A DNA stretch of 64,000 nt from positions 1-64,000 of the forward strand of contig JAWKYD010000010.1 in assembly GCA_041396685.1 (NCBI GenBank). Direction: 5' to 3'. This document shows, in pieces, positions 41,342-51,095 of the stretch. The notes beneath the pieces are model-generated. The model did no database searches and was not told the DNA's origin. It saw only the letters and a list, made by a program, of their open reading frames with translations. The DNA comes from JAUIAI01 sp041396685 (lineage in GTDB: Bacteria; Pseudomonadota; Gammaproteobacteria; Burkholderiales; Burkholderiaceae_E). The position numbers and the translations under genes are program-made. How positions within the stretch are numbered: position 1 is the stretch's first letter; each line of letters opens with the position of its first letter.

Positions 41342-42850
41342 ATGCATTCTGAAAAGACGACCCACCGGCGTCGGCCGGTATTCAAACCTCTGGTGGCGGC
41401 ACTTGCCGCGGCCGGCGCGATCGGTGTCGCGGTCGCCATGCCGGGGCACGGCCCCGACCAGGCCCGGCTGGTGCCGACTGCCGCTGCCGTGTCCACGGTC
41501 GTGCCTGGCAACGCCGCCGCCACGGCGGGAACCTTGCTGCCCGATTTCGCCACCATGGCCGAGCAGGTCGGGCCGGCCGTCGTCCATGTGCGGGTATCGG
41601 CCAAGGCGAAGACCACGAGTTCGGCCGAAGGCGGCCAGGAACAGATGCCGCCCGAGCTTCAGGACTTCCTTCGCCGCTTTGCACCGCCGGGCTTCGGCCA
41701 GGGGCCCCGTGAGCCTCGGCGCGGTCCGATGATGGGTACGGGTTCGGGCTTCATCGTGTCGTCGGACGGGCTGGTGCTCACCAATGCACACGTCGTCGAC
41801 GGTGCCGATGACGTGGTCGTGCGCCTGTCGGACCGGCGTGAATTTCGCGCCAAGGTGCTGGGTAGCGACGAGCGTACCGACGTGGCCGTGCTGCGTATCG
41901 ATGCCAAGGATCTTCCGCATGTCCGTATCGGTGATCCGGGCAGGCTGCGGGCCGGCGAGTGGGTGATGGCGATCGGTTCGCCGTTCGGATTCGATCACAC
42001 GGTCACGGTGGGCGTGGTCAGCGCAACCGACCGGGCGATGCCGGGCGGACAGATCGTGCCCTTCATCCAGTCGGACGTGGCGGTCAATCCGGGTAACTCG
42101 GGTGGGCCGCTGTTCAATGCGCGCGGCGAAGTGATCGGCATCAATTCGCAGATCTTCACGCGCAGCGGCGGCTATCAGGGGCTTTCGTTCGCGATTCCGA
42201 TCGATCTGGCGCAGCGCGTCGAGGCGCAGATCGTCGAGCACGGCGAGGTCCGTCACGCTCGGTTGGGAGTGGTCATCCAGCAGATGACGCCGGCGCTCGC
42301 GCAGGCCTTCGGCATGCCGCAAAGCACCGGTGCGCTGGTCGCCCAGGTCGGCAGCGGTACCGCGGCGGAGAAGGCTGGTATCCAGGCTGGTGACGTGATC
42401 ACGGCGGTGGACGGCAAGGCGCTCGGCGACTCGAACGAGCTGCCGTCGATCATCTCGCTGCGTGAACCGGGCGCCCAGGTCAAGCTGAGCGTCTGGCGCG
42501 ACGGCGGCGAGCGCGAGATCTCCGCGCAACTGATGTCGCTCAAGGGTGACGAGGTGGCGACGGCGGACGACGGCGCCACCAGTGCCGATGGCCGACTGGG
42601 TCTGACGGTGCGGCCCCTGACCGATGCCGAACGCCAGGCCGGTCTGCCCGACGGTCTGCGCATCACGGCGGTCGAAGGCGCCGCGGAAAGAGCGGGTCTG
42701 CGTCCGGGCGACGTGGTGGTGTCGGTGAACCGCAAGCCGGTCAACGATGCGCGGCGGCTCTCGGAGCTGGCCGGCAAGCGCGACAAGCCGCTCGCGTTTC
42801 TGGTCGAGCGCGACGGGCAGCGGATCTACGTGCCGGTCTCGGTCGGCTGA
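41342..42850 (+). CDS. HtrA/DegP-type periplasmic serine protease (MucD-like)
   Basis: Periplasmic protease-chaperone of 502 residues that removes misfolded envelope proteins. An N-terminal signal-anchor (about 15-32) precedes a trypsin-like domain with catalytic His150 (LTNAHVVDG), Asp180 (DERTDVAVLRI) and Ser253 (NPGNSGGPL), and two PDZ domains (about 285-375 and 405-500). A Gln/Pro-rich loop lies after residue 95, as in DegP/MucD. I chose the ATG at 41342, which follows AAGGAGA. Position behind a PmrA-like box and a QseBC-like pair suggests envelope-stress control. Confidence 0.94.
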   Translation: MHSEKTTHRRRPVFKPLVAALAAAGAIGVAVAMPGHGPDQARLVPTAAAVSTVVPGNAAATAGTLLPDFATMAEQVGPAVVHVRVSAKAKTTSSAEGGQEQMPPELQDFLRRFAPPGFGQGPREPRRGPMMGTGSGFIVSSDGLVLTNAHVVDGADDVVVRLSDRREFRAKVLGSDERTDVAVLRIDAKDLPHVRIGDPGRLRAGEWVMAIGSPFGFDHTVTVGVVSATDRAMPGGQIVPFIQSDVAVNPGNSGGPLFNARGEVIGINSQIFTRSGGYQGLSFAIPIDLAQRVEAQIVEHGEVRHARLGVVIQQMTPALAQAFGMPQSTGALVAQVGSGTAAEKAGIQAGDVITAVDGKALGDSNELPSIISLREPGAQVKLSVWRDGGEREISAQLMSLKGDEVATADDGATSADGRLGLTVRPLTDAERQAGLPDGLRITAVEGAAERAGLRPGDVVVSVNRKPVNDARRLSELAGKRDKPLAFLVERDGQRIYVPVSVG

Positions 42851-42912
42851 TCGACCCGACTGCCCGGCACCCGCCGATGTGTCGCAGCGGGCGCCGGATT
42901 CTCCGGTCGCGA

Positions 42913-42944
42913 GGGCGGCAGGTGAGGACCTGCCGCCCGTTTTT
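42913..42944 (+). terminator. intrinsic terminator after the protease gene
   Basis: GGGCGGCAGGT (42913-42923), a GAGG loop and ACCTGCCGCCC (42928-42938) form a perfect 11-bp stem followed by GTTTTT. It ends the two-component/protease transcript, 63 bases after the protease stop. Confidence 0.9.
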
Positions 42945-43019
42945 CCGGCCGGTCGGCGATGCGCCCGTCAGCCGATGCGCAAAGCCGGTCTCCGCGGGCT
43001 GCCGCCGGCATGGCCGTTT

Positions 43020-44192
43020 TCAAGCGCGCAGCGGGCGGAACATCTCGCGGATCTCGTCGACCAGCACTTGCGGCTGTTCCAAGGCGGCGAAGTGACCGCC
43101 CTCGTCGTGCACGCTCCAGCGACGGATATCGGTATAGACGCGCTCGGCCAGCGAGCGTGGCGGACGCAGGATCTCGTGCGGAAACTGGCTGTAGCCGGTG
43201 GGAACGGTGATCGGTGGCTCGGAGGGCACCGGCCAGGGAGCATGACGGCGGTCGTAGTAGGGCCAGAACGACGCGTTGATGCAGCCCGTGAACCAGTACA
43301 GGCTGATGTCGGCGAGCATCTCGTCCATCGTCAGGACATTGGTCGGGTCGCCGTCGCAGTCGGTCCAACGCTGGAACTTTTCGAGGATCCAGGCCGCCAG
43401 TCCGGCCGGCGAATCGGTCAGCCCGAATGCGAGCGTCTGCGGGCGCGTGCCCTGGATCCACTGGTAGCCGGTTTCCTCGGCCAGGAAGTGAGCGAGCTCC
43501 CGGCCGTAACGCTGTTCCTCCTCGCTGGCCGCCGCCGTCGCCGCGGGGTCGCGGCGCAGCGGCATCATATTGAGGTGGATGCCGATCACGTTCTCGGGGT
43601 GCGCCCACGCGATGCGCGAGGTGATGAACGAACCCCAGTCACCGCCCTGCGCGGCGAATCGGCGATAGCCGAGGATCTCGGTCATCAGGTGGGCGAAGCA
43701 TTCGCCGATCTCGGCGCAGCCGAAACGCTTCTGGCCGGGCGCGTACGACAGACCGTAACCCGGCAGTGAGGGTGCGATCACCGTGAACGCATCGGCGGGG
43801 TCGCCGCCATGAGCGGCAGGATCGGTCAGCGGGCCGATCACCTTCATGAATTCGAACACCGATCCCGGCCAGCCGTGCGACAACAGCAGCGGCATCGGCT
43901 CGGGGGCGCCGGGTGCGCGCTGGCCCGGCACGTGCAGGAAGTGCAGATCGATGTCGCAGGTTCGCACCTTGTACTGCGGCCACGCGTTGAGCCGCGCCTC
44001 GTGCGTGCGCCAGTCGAAGCGATCGCGCCAGGTCGTGACCAGATCGGCCAGCGCCTGCACCGAGGTGCCGTAGGCCCACGGGTCGCCCGGCGCCTGATCG
44101 GGCAGACGGGTGCGCGCCAGCCGCTCGCGCAGGTCGGTGATGGCCGCATCGTCGACATGCAGCGTGAACGGTTCGGGGGCTGCGGCACCCAT
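43020..44192 (-). CDS. epoxide hydrolase, alpha/beta-hydrolase with EHN domain
   Basis: Hydrolase of 390 residues that adds water to an epoxide. The N-terminal EHN domain (FTLHVDDAAITDLRERLARTRLPD, then TYRVDWRTHEARLNAWPQYK-like text) precedes the alpha/beta-hydrolase core. The oxyanion motif HGWPG is at 106-110, nucleophile Asp185 is in GGDWGS, and the catalytic His lies near 366 (DEGGHFAAL). YSQFPHEILRPP and YWFTGCINASFWPYY contribute the lid region. No signal peptide. It could serve breakdown of epoxides formed in lipid or aromatic metabolism; substrate unknown. It is convergent with the protease gene, beyond its terminator. Confidence 0.9.
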   Translation of the reverse strand: MGAAAPEPFTLHVDDAAITDLRERLARTRLPDQAPGDPWAYGTSVQALADLVTTWRDRFDWRTHEARLNAWPQYKVRTCDIDLHFLHVPGQRAPGAPEPMPLLLSHGWPGSVFEFMKVIGPLTDPAAHGGDPADAFTVIAPSLPGYGLSYAPGQKRFGCAEIGECFAHLMTEILGYRRFAAQGGDWGSFITSRIAWAHPENVIGIHLNMMPLRRDPAATAAASEEEQRYGRELAHFLAEETGYQWIQGTRPQTLAFGLTDSPAGLAAWILEKFQRWTDCDGDPTNVLTMDEMLADISLYWFTGCINASFWPYYDRRHAPWPVPSEPPITVPTGYSQFPHEILRPPRSLAERVYTDIRRWSVHDEGGHFAALEQPQVLVDEIREMFRPLRA

Positions 44193-44364
44193 CGTGTCTC
44201 CTGTCGGTCGTCAGCAGTCTGTTGCCGCGCATTGTAGCCACGCCGCTCGTCGGCCGGTGCCGGCGGCGAGGTTGCGGCGACCATTGGTCGACCGATCGGC
44301 GGTCGCCGCGCGCGGCATGTTTCATGCGTGATTGAAAGCATCGACAGCAAGAGGTGACGTCATC

Positions 44365-45108
44365 ATGAAATTGACCGGCAAGCACTGTGCAGTTCTCGTG
44401 ACTCTGGTGACATCCTGGGTCAGTTCCGGCGCCTTTGCGGCAGATGCTGCGGCGCCCGGGCTCGATGGCGCGGCACCGCGCGCGCAATGGCAACTGCTCG
44501 AGCCGACGTCCGAGGGCTCCGTCGAACTGGTCGCCCGCGATCGTGCCGGCGCCCTGGCGACCGTTTGTCAGGACGGTGAATGCGGTGTCTTCGTCGAACC
44601 CGTCGACGGTTGTGTGCCCGGTTCGCAGTATCCGCTGCTGATCAATTCGGCCAAGCAGGTCGGCGTGATCTCCTCCACCTGCGGTGTGCTGTCGGCCAAC
44701 GGTTCCGACCGTTACGTGGTCAAGCTCGAACCGCAGAACGCCTTGTTCCCGGCGATGATGAACGGCGACGACATCTCGATCGCGTTTCCCACCCAGGCAG
44801 GCGCGATGAACGTGATCTACATCAGCATGTCCGGTGTGCGCGAGCACCTGAGCAGGCTGCTGCCGCGGACCGACGAGGCGGCACCCGCCGACCAGGCCCG
44901 CGTCGAACCCCCGACGCGCCCATCGCGTCCCGAGCAGGCGCCCGAGGCTCGGCCCGAGGCGAGTTCGCCGCCAACGGCCGAGGCGGGTGCCGAATCGCGT
45001 ATCGAGCCGAGGGAAGACTCTCGAGCGCAACGCGAGGAGCCGGTTCAACCGCCGCGTTTCCTGGTGCCCGATGCCGATCGCTTCGGTGCGCACATGACCG
45101 CGACCTGA
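44365..45108 (+). CDS. hypothetical secreted protein with proline/glutamate-rich tail
   Basis: Secreted protein of 247 residues, family unknown. A signal peptide (about residues 1-26, ending AFA-A) precedes a compact domain at about 45-160 (WQLLEPTSEGSVELVARDRAGALATVCQDGECGVFVEPVDGCVPGSQYPLLINS) with four cysteines, enough for two disulfides. The last 80 residues are rich in Pro, Glu, Ala and Arg and look disordered. An AGAGGTGA site precedes the ATG. Standing alone, it may be an envelope or spacer protein. Confidence 0.65.
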   Translation: MKLTGKHCAVLVTLVTSWVSSGAFAADAAAPGLDGAAPRAQWQLLEPTSEGSVELVARDRAGALATVCQDGECGVFVEPVDGCVPGSQYPLLINSAKQVGVISSTCGVLSANGSDRYVVKLEPQNALFPAMMNGDDISIAFPTQAGAMNVIYISMSGVREHLSRLLPRTDEAAPADQARVEPPTRPSRPEQAPEARPEASSPPTAEAGAESRIEPREDSRAQREEPVQPPRFLVPDADRFGAHMTAT

Positions 45109-45262
45109 AACGCCACGATCGGCCGCGGCCATTCGTGACCGGGGGATCCCCGGACGGGTGGCCTGGCGGGCTACACTGGCGGGGCGGCGCGATCGGCGCG
45201 TCGTGGCGCCAGTCGCGATACCGCGTGTTCATCTGGCGCCGGACTTCCCGGATCCGGCCACG

Positions 45263-46465
45263 ATGACCGACCACTCCCGCGACCGCGGGCCCCGGCCCGA
45301 AACCCTCGCCGCCCATGGCGGCAACCGTGTGCTCGCGCCGTATCGTGCGCTGATCGAACCGGTGCATCTGTCGACCACCTTCGAGCGCGGCGGCGATGGC
45401 GGCTATCCGGGCGGCGCGGTCTACTCGCGCGATCACAACCCCGGCTTCAAGCCGGCCGAGCAACTGCTTTGCGCCCTGGAGCAGGGCGCGCAGGCCCTGC
45501 TGTTCGGTTCCGGCATGGCCGCGGCCTGCGCGGTGTTTCGCGCGCTGCCCGAGGGCGCGCGCCTGATCGCTCCCAGGGTGATGTACTGGTCGCTGCGCAA
45601 CTGGTTGCAGGAGCAGGCGGCGCGGTCGCACTGGACGCTCGAATTCTTCGAGCCGGCGGCTGCCGGCGAGTCTGCCGACGCCTGCGGAACGCGCGACCTG
45701 GCCGAACGGCTTGGCCGGCCGCTCGATCTCCTCTGGCTGGAGACGCCGAGCAATCCGACCTGGGACATCACGGACATTCGCGCGGCGGCGCGCCTGGCGC
45801 ATGCGCACGGCCCAGATGTGGTGGTCGCGGTCGACAACACCGTGCCCACGCCGGTGTTCACGCGCCCGCTGACGCTCGGCGCCGATCTGGTCATGCACTC
45901 GGCCACCAAATATCTCGGTGGCCACGGCGATCTGCTCGCGGGGGCGGTGGTCGGTGCCCGCGACGATTCGTTCTGGCGCCGGGTGGCCGCCGAGCGTGCG
46001 ATGGGCGGCGCCGTACCGGGCGCCTTCGAGGCCTTTCTGCTCGCGCGCGGCATGCGTACCCTGTATCTGCGCGTGCGGCATGCGGCCGCGACCGCGCACC
46101 GCATCGCCGATCACTTCGACGGCCACGAGCGTCTCGTCGCGGTCGCCTATCCGGGGCTGGCCTCGCATCCCGGTCATGCGATCGCAGCCACCCAGATGGA
46201 CGACGGCTTCGGCGCCATGTTGTCGCTGCGGGTTCGCGGCGGTGCGGCCGCGGCCCGCGCGGTGGCCGGCGCGCTGACGGTCTGGCGGCAGGCCACCTCG
46301 CTCGGTTCCACCGAGAGCCTCGTCGAGCACCGTGCGAGCATCGAAGGCCCGCGCAGCCCTTGCCCCGACGATCTGCTGCGCTTGTCGGTCGGGCTCGAGT
46401 CGGCCGACGACCTCATCGACGATCTGGAGCAGGCGCTGAGTGCCCACGCCGCCTGCGTTTCCTGA
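45263..46465 (+). CDS. metC: cystathionine beta-lyase, PLP-dependent
   Basis: Cys/Met metabolism PLP enzyme of 400 residues that splits cystathionine into homocysteine, pyruvate and ammonia. Evidence: TLAAHGGNRV near the start, STTFERGG, YSRDHNPGF, FGSGMAAACAVFRAL, WLETPSNPTWDITDI, and the Schiff-base lysine Lys216 in HSATKYLGGHGDLLAG. The ending QATSLGSTESLVEHRASIEG is also typical. Cystathionine gamma-synthase or other family members cannot be excluded by eye. A GST gene follows after 16 bases, so they may share a transcript. Confidence 0.87.
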   Translation: MTDHSRDRGPRPETLAAHGGNRVLAPYRALIEPVHLSTTFERGGDGGYPGGAVYSRDHNPGFKPAEQLLCALEQGAQALLFGSGMAAACAVFRALPEGARLIAPRVMYWSLRNWLQEQAARSHWTLEFFEPAAAGESADACGTRDLAERLGRPLDLLWLETPSNPTWDITDIRAAARLAHAHGPDVVVAVDNTVPTPVFTRPLTLGADLVMHSATKYLGGHGDLLAGAVVGARDDSFWRRVAAERAMGGAVPGAFEAFLLARGMRTLYLRVRHAAATAHRIADHFDGHERLVAVAYPGLASHPGHAIAATQMDDGFGAMLSLRVRGGAAAARAVAGALTVWRQATSLGSTESLVEHRASIEGPRSPCPDDLLRLSVGLESADDLIDDLEQALSAHAACVS

Positions 46466-46481
46466 ACCTCCGCAAGCCGCC

Positions 46482-47174
46482 ATGACGATCCGACTCTACG
46501 ACCTCGCTGGTGCGGACGCCGGTCTGCGCTTCAGCCCGCATTGCTGGAAGGTGCGGATGGCCCTGGCGCACAAGGGACTGGCGCACGAGACCATGCCCTG
46601 GCGTTTCACCGACACCGACGCGATCGCCTTCTCGGGGCAGGGCAAGGTGCCGGTGCTGCGCGACGGTGACGAGGTGGTCAGCGATTCGTTCGAGATCGCG
46701 TGCTTTATCGAGCGACGCTACCCGCGGGCGCCCAGCCTGTTCGGCGGGCCGCAGGGCGAGGCGGTGGCGCGATTCGTCAATGCGTGGGCCGATGCCACGC
46801 TGCTGGGTCCGGTCGGTTCGATGGTGCTGGCCGATATCGAGCGTGCGCTTGCCGATGCCGACCGCGACTATTTCCGGCGCTCGCGCGAGGCCCGCTTCGG
46901 CGACACGCTCGAGAACGTGCAGGCCGGGCGCGAGCAACGCCTGCCGGCGTTTCGCGCATCGCTGACGCCATTGCGCCTGACGCTCAAGCGGCAGCCGTTC
47001 CTGGCCGGCGAGGCGCCCAATTACGCCGACTATTGCGCCTTCGGTGCCTTTCAGTGGGCGCGCTGTGTTTCGGCTTTCGAACTGCTCGCCGATGACGACC
47101 CGGTTCACGGCTGGCGCGAGCGCCTGCTCGACGCGCATGGCGGGCTGGCCCGGGCCGCTCTCGTGGGCTACTGA
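46482..47174 (+). CDS. glutathione S-transferase family protein
   Basis: GST-fold protein of 230 residues. The N-terminal thioredoxin-like part (IRLYDLAGADAGLRFSPHCWKVRMALAHKGLAHETMPW) has the CWKVRMAL motif, and GKVPVLRDGDEVVSDSFEIACFIERRY carries the glutathione-binding Asp-Ser. The C-terminal helical domain includes LAGEAPNYADYCAFGAFQWARCV. It probably conjugates or reduces substrates with glutathione. I considered it as the missing maleylacetoacetate isomerase but see no SSASWRVR-type active-site motif. Confidence 0.87.
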   Translation: MTIRLYDLAGADAGLRFSPHCWKVRMALAHKGLAHETMPWRFTDTDAIAFSGQGKVPVLRDGDEVVSDSFEIACFIERRYPRAPSLFGGPQGEAVARFVNAWADATLLGPVGSMVLADIERALADADRDYFRRSREARFGDTLENVQAGREQRLPAFRASLTPLRLTLKRQPFLAGEAPNYADYCAFGAFQWARCVSAFELLADDDPVHGWRERLLDAHGGLARAALVGY

Positions 47175-47177
47175 ACG

Positions 47178-47214
47178 GCGCCCGGCGAGTGCCACGTCAG
47201 CGTGGCCCGGGCGC
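47178..47214. terminator. nested hairpin between convergent genes
   Basis: GCGCCCG (47178-47184) pairs with CGGGCGC (47208-47214) around an inner GCCACG/CGTGGC hairpin (47191-47206). It follows the GST stop by three bases. Without a T run it may be a weak or bidirectional terminator between the GST and thioesterase genes. Confidence 0.35.
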
Positions 47215-47286
47215 GCGCGATGCTGGTCGCAAGCGCTCTCCCTCGAACCCCGGCGGATGCCTGCCGGCCCGGCACGGCAGGTAGGT

Positions 47287-48153
47287 TCAAACCTCGCGAA
47301 ACACGCGCATGACGCCTTCCTGGGCAACCACCGCGATCAGCGTGCCGTCGCGCCGATAGATGCGCCCCTGCACGAGACCCCGACCGTCCGTGGCGCTCGG
47401 ACTCTCGATGTCATAGAGCAGCCATTCATCCATGCGGAACGGGCGCTGGAACCACATCGCGTGATCGAGGCTGGCCAGTTGCGGGCCGGCCAGGCCGAAC
47501 TCGTCGCCGTGCGGACGGGTGGCCACGCTGATGAACGAATAGTCGGACACATAGGCCAGCATGTTGCGATGCAGGTGCGGATCGTTCGGCAGCGCCTGTA
47601 CCGTCTTGAACCACATCTGCGTGCGCGGGCCGCGGCGCGTGCGGTCGAGGATCGGCGGCGGGTCGACCGGCCGGAACTCGAACGGTCGTTCGAGCTGCAC
47701 GAAGCGCGGGATGCGCGACTCGGGCATGCGCTCGAGATACTCGCGACGGTACTCGCCGATGTCCTTCAGGGTTTCGGGCTCGGGCACCGCCGGCATCGCC
47801 GACTGATGGCTGAGACCCTGTTCGGGCTTCTGGAACGAGGCCGCCATGTTCAGGATCGGCCGGCCGTGCTGGATCGCGACCACGCGCCGGCTCGAATAGG
47901 TGCGGCCGTCGCGCTGGCGATCGACCTCATAGATGATCGGTGCGGTGTGATCGCCGGCGCGCAGGAAGTAGGCGTGCATCGAATGCACCACGCCGTCGTC
48001 GACGGTCATGTTGGCCGCCGCCAGCGACTGGCCCAGCACCTGGCCGCCGAACACCCGCGTGGTGCCGATGTCCAGGCTCTGGCCGCGAAACAGATTGGTG
48101 TCCAGCCGCTCGAGCGTGAGCAGGCCGATGAGTTCATCGAGCAGGGAGGGCAT
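47287..48153 (-). CDS. tesB: acyl-CoA thioesterase II
   Basis: Double-hotdog thioesterase of 288 residues that hydrolyses acyl-CoA to free acid and CoA. Recognised parts are LLTLERLDTNLFRGQSLDIGTTRVFGGQVLGQSLAAANMTV, the classic TesB opening, then VHSMHAYFLRAGDHTAPIIYEVDRQRDGRTYSSRRVVAIQHGRPI, and SLDHAMWFQRPFRMDEWLLYDIESPSA, which carries the catalytic Asp. I chose the ATG at 48153 to match family length. It is divergent from the MarR gene and may share the operator in the gap. Confidence 0.95.
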   Translation of the reverse strand: MPSLLDELIGLLTLERLDTNLFRGQSLDIGTTRVFGGQVLGQSLAAANMTVDDGVVHSMHAYFLRAGDHTAPIIYEVDRQRDGRTYSSRRVVAIQHGRPILNMAASFQKPEQGLSHQSAMPAVPEPETLKDIGEYRREYLERMPESRIPRFVQLERPFEFRPVDPPPILDRTRRGPRTQMWFKTVQALPNDPHLHRNMLAYVSDYSFISVATRPHGDEFGLAGPQLASLDHAMWFQRPFRMDEWLLYDIESPSATDGRGLVQGRIYRRDGTLIAVVAQEGVMRVFREV

Positions 48154-48285
48154 GATCGGCTTCCGTCGGCTGCGATTTCGCGCAGGCTTGCTGGCCAAGA
48201 GGATGAGGAGACCCAAGGATACACAGGCGGCCCGGCCGGTGCAGTGGGGATCACCCGCGCGTCGTGACCGGCTTGTCCGCCAGGA

Positions 48286-48303
48286 TATCTTTCAAAAAAG
48301 ATA
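48286..48303. promoter_or_regulatory. inverted repeat, probable MarR operator
   Basis: TATCTTT (48286-48292) and AAAGATA (48297-48303) are exact reverse complements around CAAA. This 18-base AT-rich site lies between divergent tesB and the MarR gene, 48 bases before the MarR GTG start. Size and symmetry fit a MarR dimer; autoregulation of the downstream operon is inferred. Confidence 0.65.
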
Positions 48304-48351
48304 AATCGGTGCTACCGTCCGACCACGCTTCCCTTTCTGGGTGCCGTTATC

Positions 48352-48897
48352 GTGGCCAGGGCGGACAAGTCGTTGCCAGTCGTCGCATCCGCGGGCGATC
48401 CCGACATCGTCGAGCGCGGCATCGCGCAGTGGCGCCGTGAGCGGCCCGACATCGACTGCTCGGGCAAGGCCATCGTCGGCCGCATCCTGCGCCTGCAGGA
48501 AGTCATTCTCAAGGCGGTGAACGAGGCGCTGGCGCCGCACGGGCTGCGCTACTCGTCATACGCCGTGCTGGCCACCCTGCGGGCCAGCGGGCCGCCCTAC
48601 CGGATGTCCCCGTGGCGGCTCGTCGAGACCCTGCTGCTCAGCTCGGGCGGCACATCGAATCTGCTCGCGCGTCTCGAGGCCGACGGCCTGATCGAGCGGC
48701 ACGCGGATCCGTCCGACGGCCGCGCCGTCATCGTCGAGCTCACCGCGCAGGGCCATGCGCTGACCGAGCGCGCCATGGCCGACCATGCGGCCGTGGAGCG
48801 TCGCCTGGTGGCGATGCTGTCGGCCGGCGAACAGGCGGCGATGGCCGCGATGCTCAGCCGCATGCTGGTCGGCAACGGTCCGCCCCCCGATTCCTGA
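48352..48897 (+). CDS. MarR family transcriptional regulator
   Basis: Regulator of 181 residues with a winged-helix MarR domain at about 40-160 (LRLQEVILKAVNEALAPHGLRYSSYAVLATLRAS, RLVETLLLSSGGTSNLLARLEADGLIERHADPSDGRAVIVELTAQG). The recognition helix region SSGGTSNLLARLE and the wing DPSDGRAV are characteristic. It starts with GTG. It is the first gene of a run of genes all on the plus strand and probably senses the imported substrate or its product. Confidence 0.92.
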   Translation: MARADKSLPVVASAGDPDIVERGIAQWRRERPDIDCSGKAIVGRILRLQEVILKAVNEALAPHGLRYSSYAVLATLRASGPPYRMSPWRLVETLLLSSGGTSNLLARLEADGLIERHADPSDGRAVIVELTAQGHALTERAMADHAAVERRLVAMLSAGEQAAMAAMLSRMLVGNGPPPDS

Positions 48898-48939
48898 GGA
48901 GCCCCGCGCCGGGCTTCGGCGCACATCGAGGAGGAGAAC

Positions 48940-49983
48940 ATGTTCGATTGCATCAGCAAGACCCGCATCGCCGCACTGGCCACGGCAGTCGGCGCGGCGT
49001 TGGCATTCGGCGCACCCGCCATGGCAGCCGGCGAACTCGTCATCGGCACCTTCGGCGGCTCGTTCGCCGACGACACCAAGACCTGCCACGTCGAGGCCTT
49101 CGAGAAGGCCACCGGCGCGAAGGCCATCCTGACGCTGGGCAGCTCGGTCGACATCGCGGCCAAGATCCGTGCCACGAAGAACGACCCCGAGATCGACCTG
49201 GCCTACATGGACGTCTCGATCGCCAAGCAGATCAAGGCCGAGGGTCTGTTGGAAGCGCTCGACTTCAAGAGCCTGAAGACCTACGACCAGGTGGCCAAGC
49301 AGGCCTTCGATCCGGACGGCCGGTACGTGAACTTCATGACCGCGGCCACGGTCATCGGTTACAACCCGTCGATGGTCAAGACGCCGCCCACCTCCTGGAG
49401 CGATCTGTTCGATCCGCAGTACAAGGGCAAGATCGCACTCGGCGACATCACCGGCACGTCGGGCATGCACTTCCTGATCGCGGTCAACAAGATGAAGGGC
49501 GGTACGCTGCAGAACCTGGATCCTGGCTTTGCGGCGATCAAGTCGCTGATGCCCAATGTGGTGATGCTCTACACCCAGGCCGATCAGATCGTGCAGTTGT
49601 TCGAGCGCGGTGAGATCGCGATGGCGCCCTGGTATCCCGATCGGATCGGTTCGGCGGCGGCCAAGGGTGTGCCGGTGGCGGTCGCCTATCCGACGGAGGG
49701 GGCGGTCGGCATCCAGCCGACGGTGTCGGTTCCGAAGGGCGCCAGGAACAAGGCGTTGGCGATGCAGTTCATCGATATCCTGCTCGGCGCTCAGGGGCAG
49801 AAGTGCTTCGCCGAACGCAAGTACGCGGGTCCGGTCAACCAGAAGGTGGAGCTCAGTGCGAAGGCCGCCTCGATCGTGCCGTTCGGGGAATCCTACGAGA
49901 AGCTCTGGTATCCGGACACCGATCTGATCGCCAGGGAACGGCCGGGCTGGACCGAGCGCTGGCAGCGCGAGATCGCGCGCTGA
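48940..49983 (+). CDS. ABC transporter substrate-binding protein, polyamine (PotD-like) type
   Basis: Periplasmic receptor of 347 residues. A signal peptide (about 1-29, ending PAMA-A) is followed by ELVIGTFGGSFADDTKTCHVEAFEKATGAKAILTLGSS, a PotD-like opening. The central part has IDLAYMDVSIAKQIKAEGLLEALD, GYNPSMVKTPPTSWSDLFDPQYKGKIALGDITGT and WYPDRIGSAAAKGVPVAVAYPTEG, typical of spermidine/putrescine-type binding proteins. The family now includes receptors for other cationic or amide compounds. AGGAGGAGAAC precedes the ATG. Likely ligand unknown; the hydrolases downstream suggest a C-N bonded compound. Confidence 0.9.
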   Translation: MFDCISKTRIAALATAVGAALAFGAPAMAAGELVIGTFGGSFADDTKTCHVEAFEKATGAKAILTLGSSVDIAAKIRATKNDPEIDLAYMDVSIAKQIKAEGLLEALDFKSLKTYDQVAKQAFDPDGRYVNFMTAATVIGYNPSMVKTPPTSWSDLFDPQYKGKIALGDITGTSGMHFLIAVNKMKGGTLQNLDPGFAAIKSLMPNVVMLYTQADQIVQLFERGEIAMAPWYPDRIGSAAAKGVPVAVAYPTEGAVGIQPTVSVPKGARNKALAMQFIDILLGAQGQKCFAERKYAGPVNQKVELSAKAASIVPFGESYEKLWYPDTDLIARERPGWTERWQREIAR

Positions 49984-50018
49984 CGCGCTGGCCTGCGGGG
50001 GCCGAGCCAGGGGCGCGA

Positions 50019-51091
<1,073 letters not shown>

Positions 51092-51095
<4 letters not shown>

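Noticed and set aside
45139..45153. CCGGGG-GAT-CCCCGG palindrome before metC as an operator
   Set aside because: Very GC-rich short palindromes are common in this DNA and no regulator gene is adjacent.
46482..47174. GST as the missing maleylacetoacetate isomerase
   Set aside because: No MaiA-type SSxxxRVR motif and it is 36 kb from hmgA, paired with metC instead.
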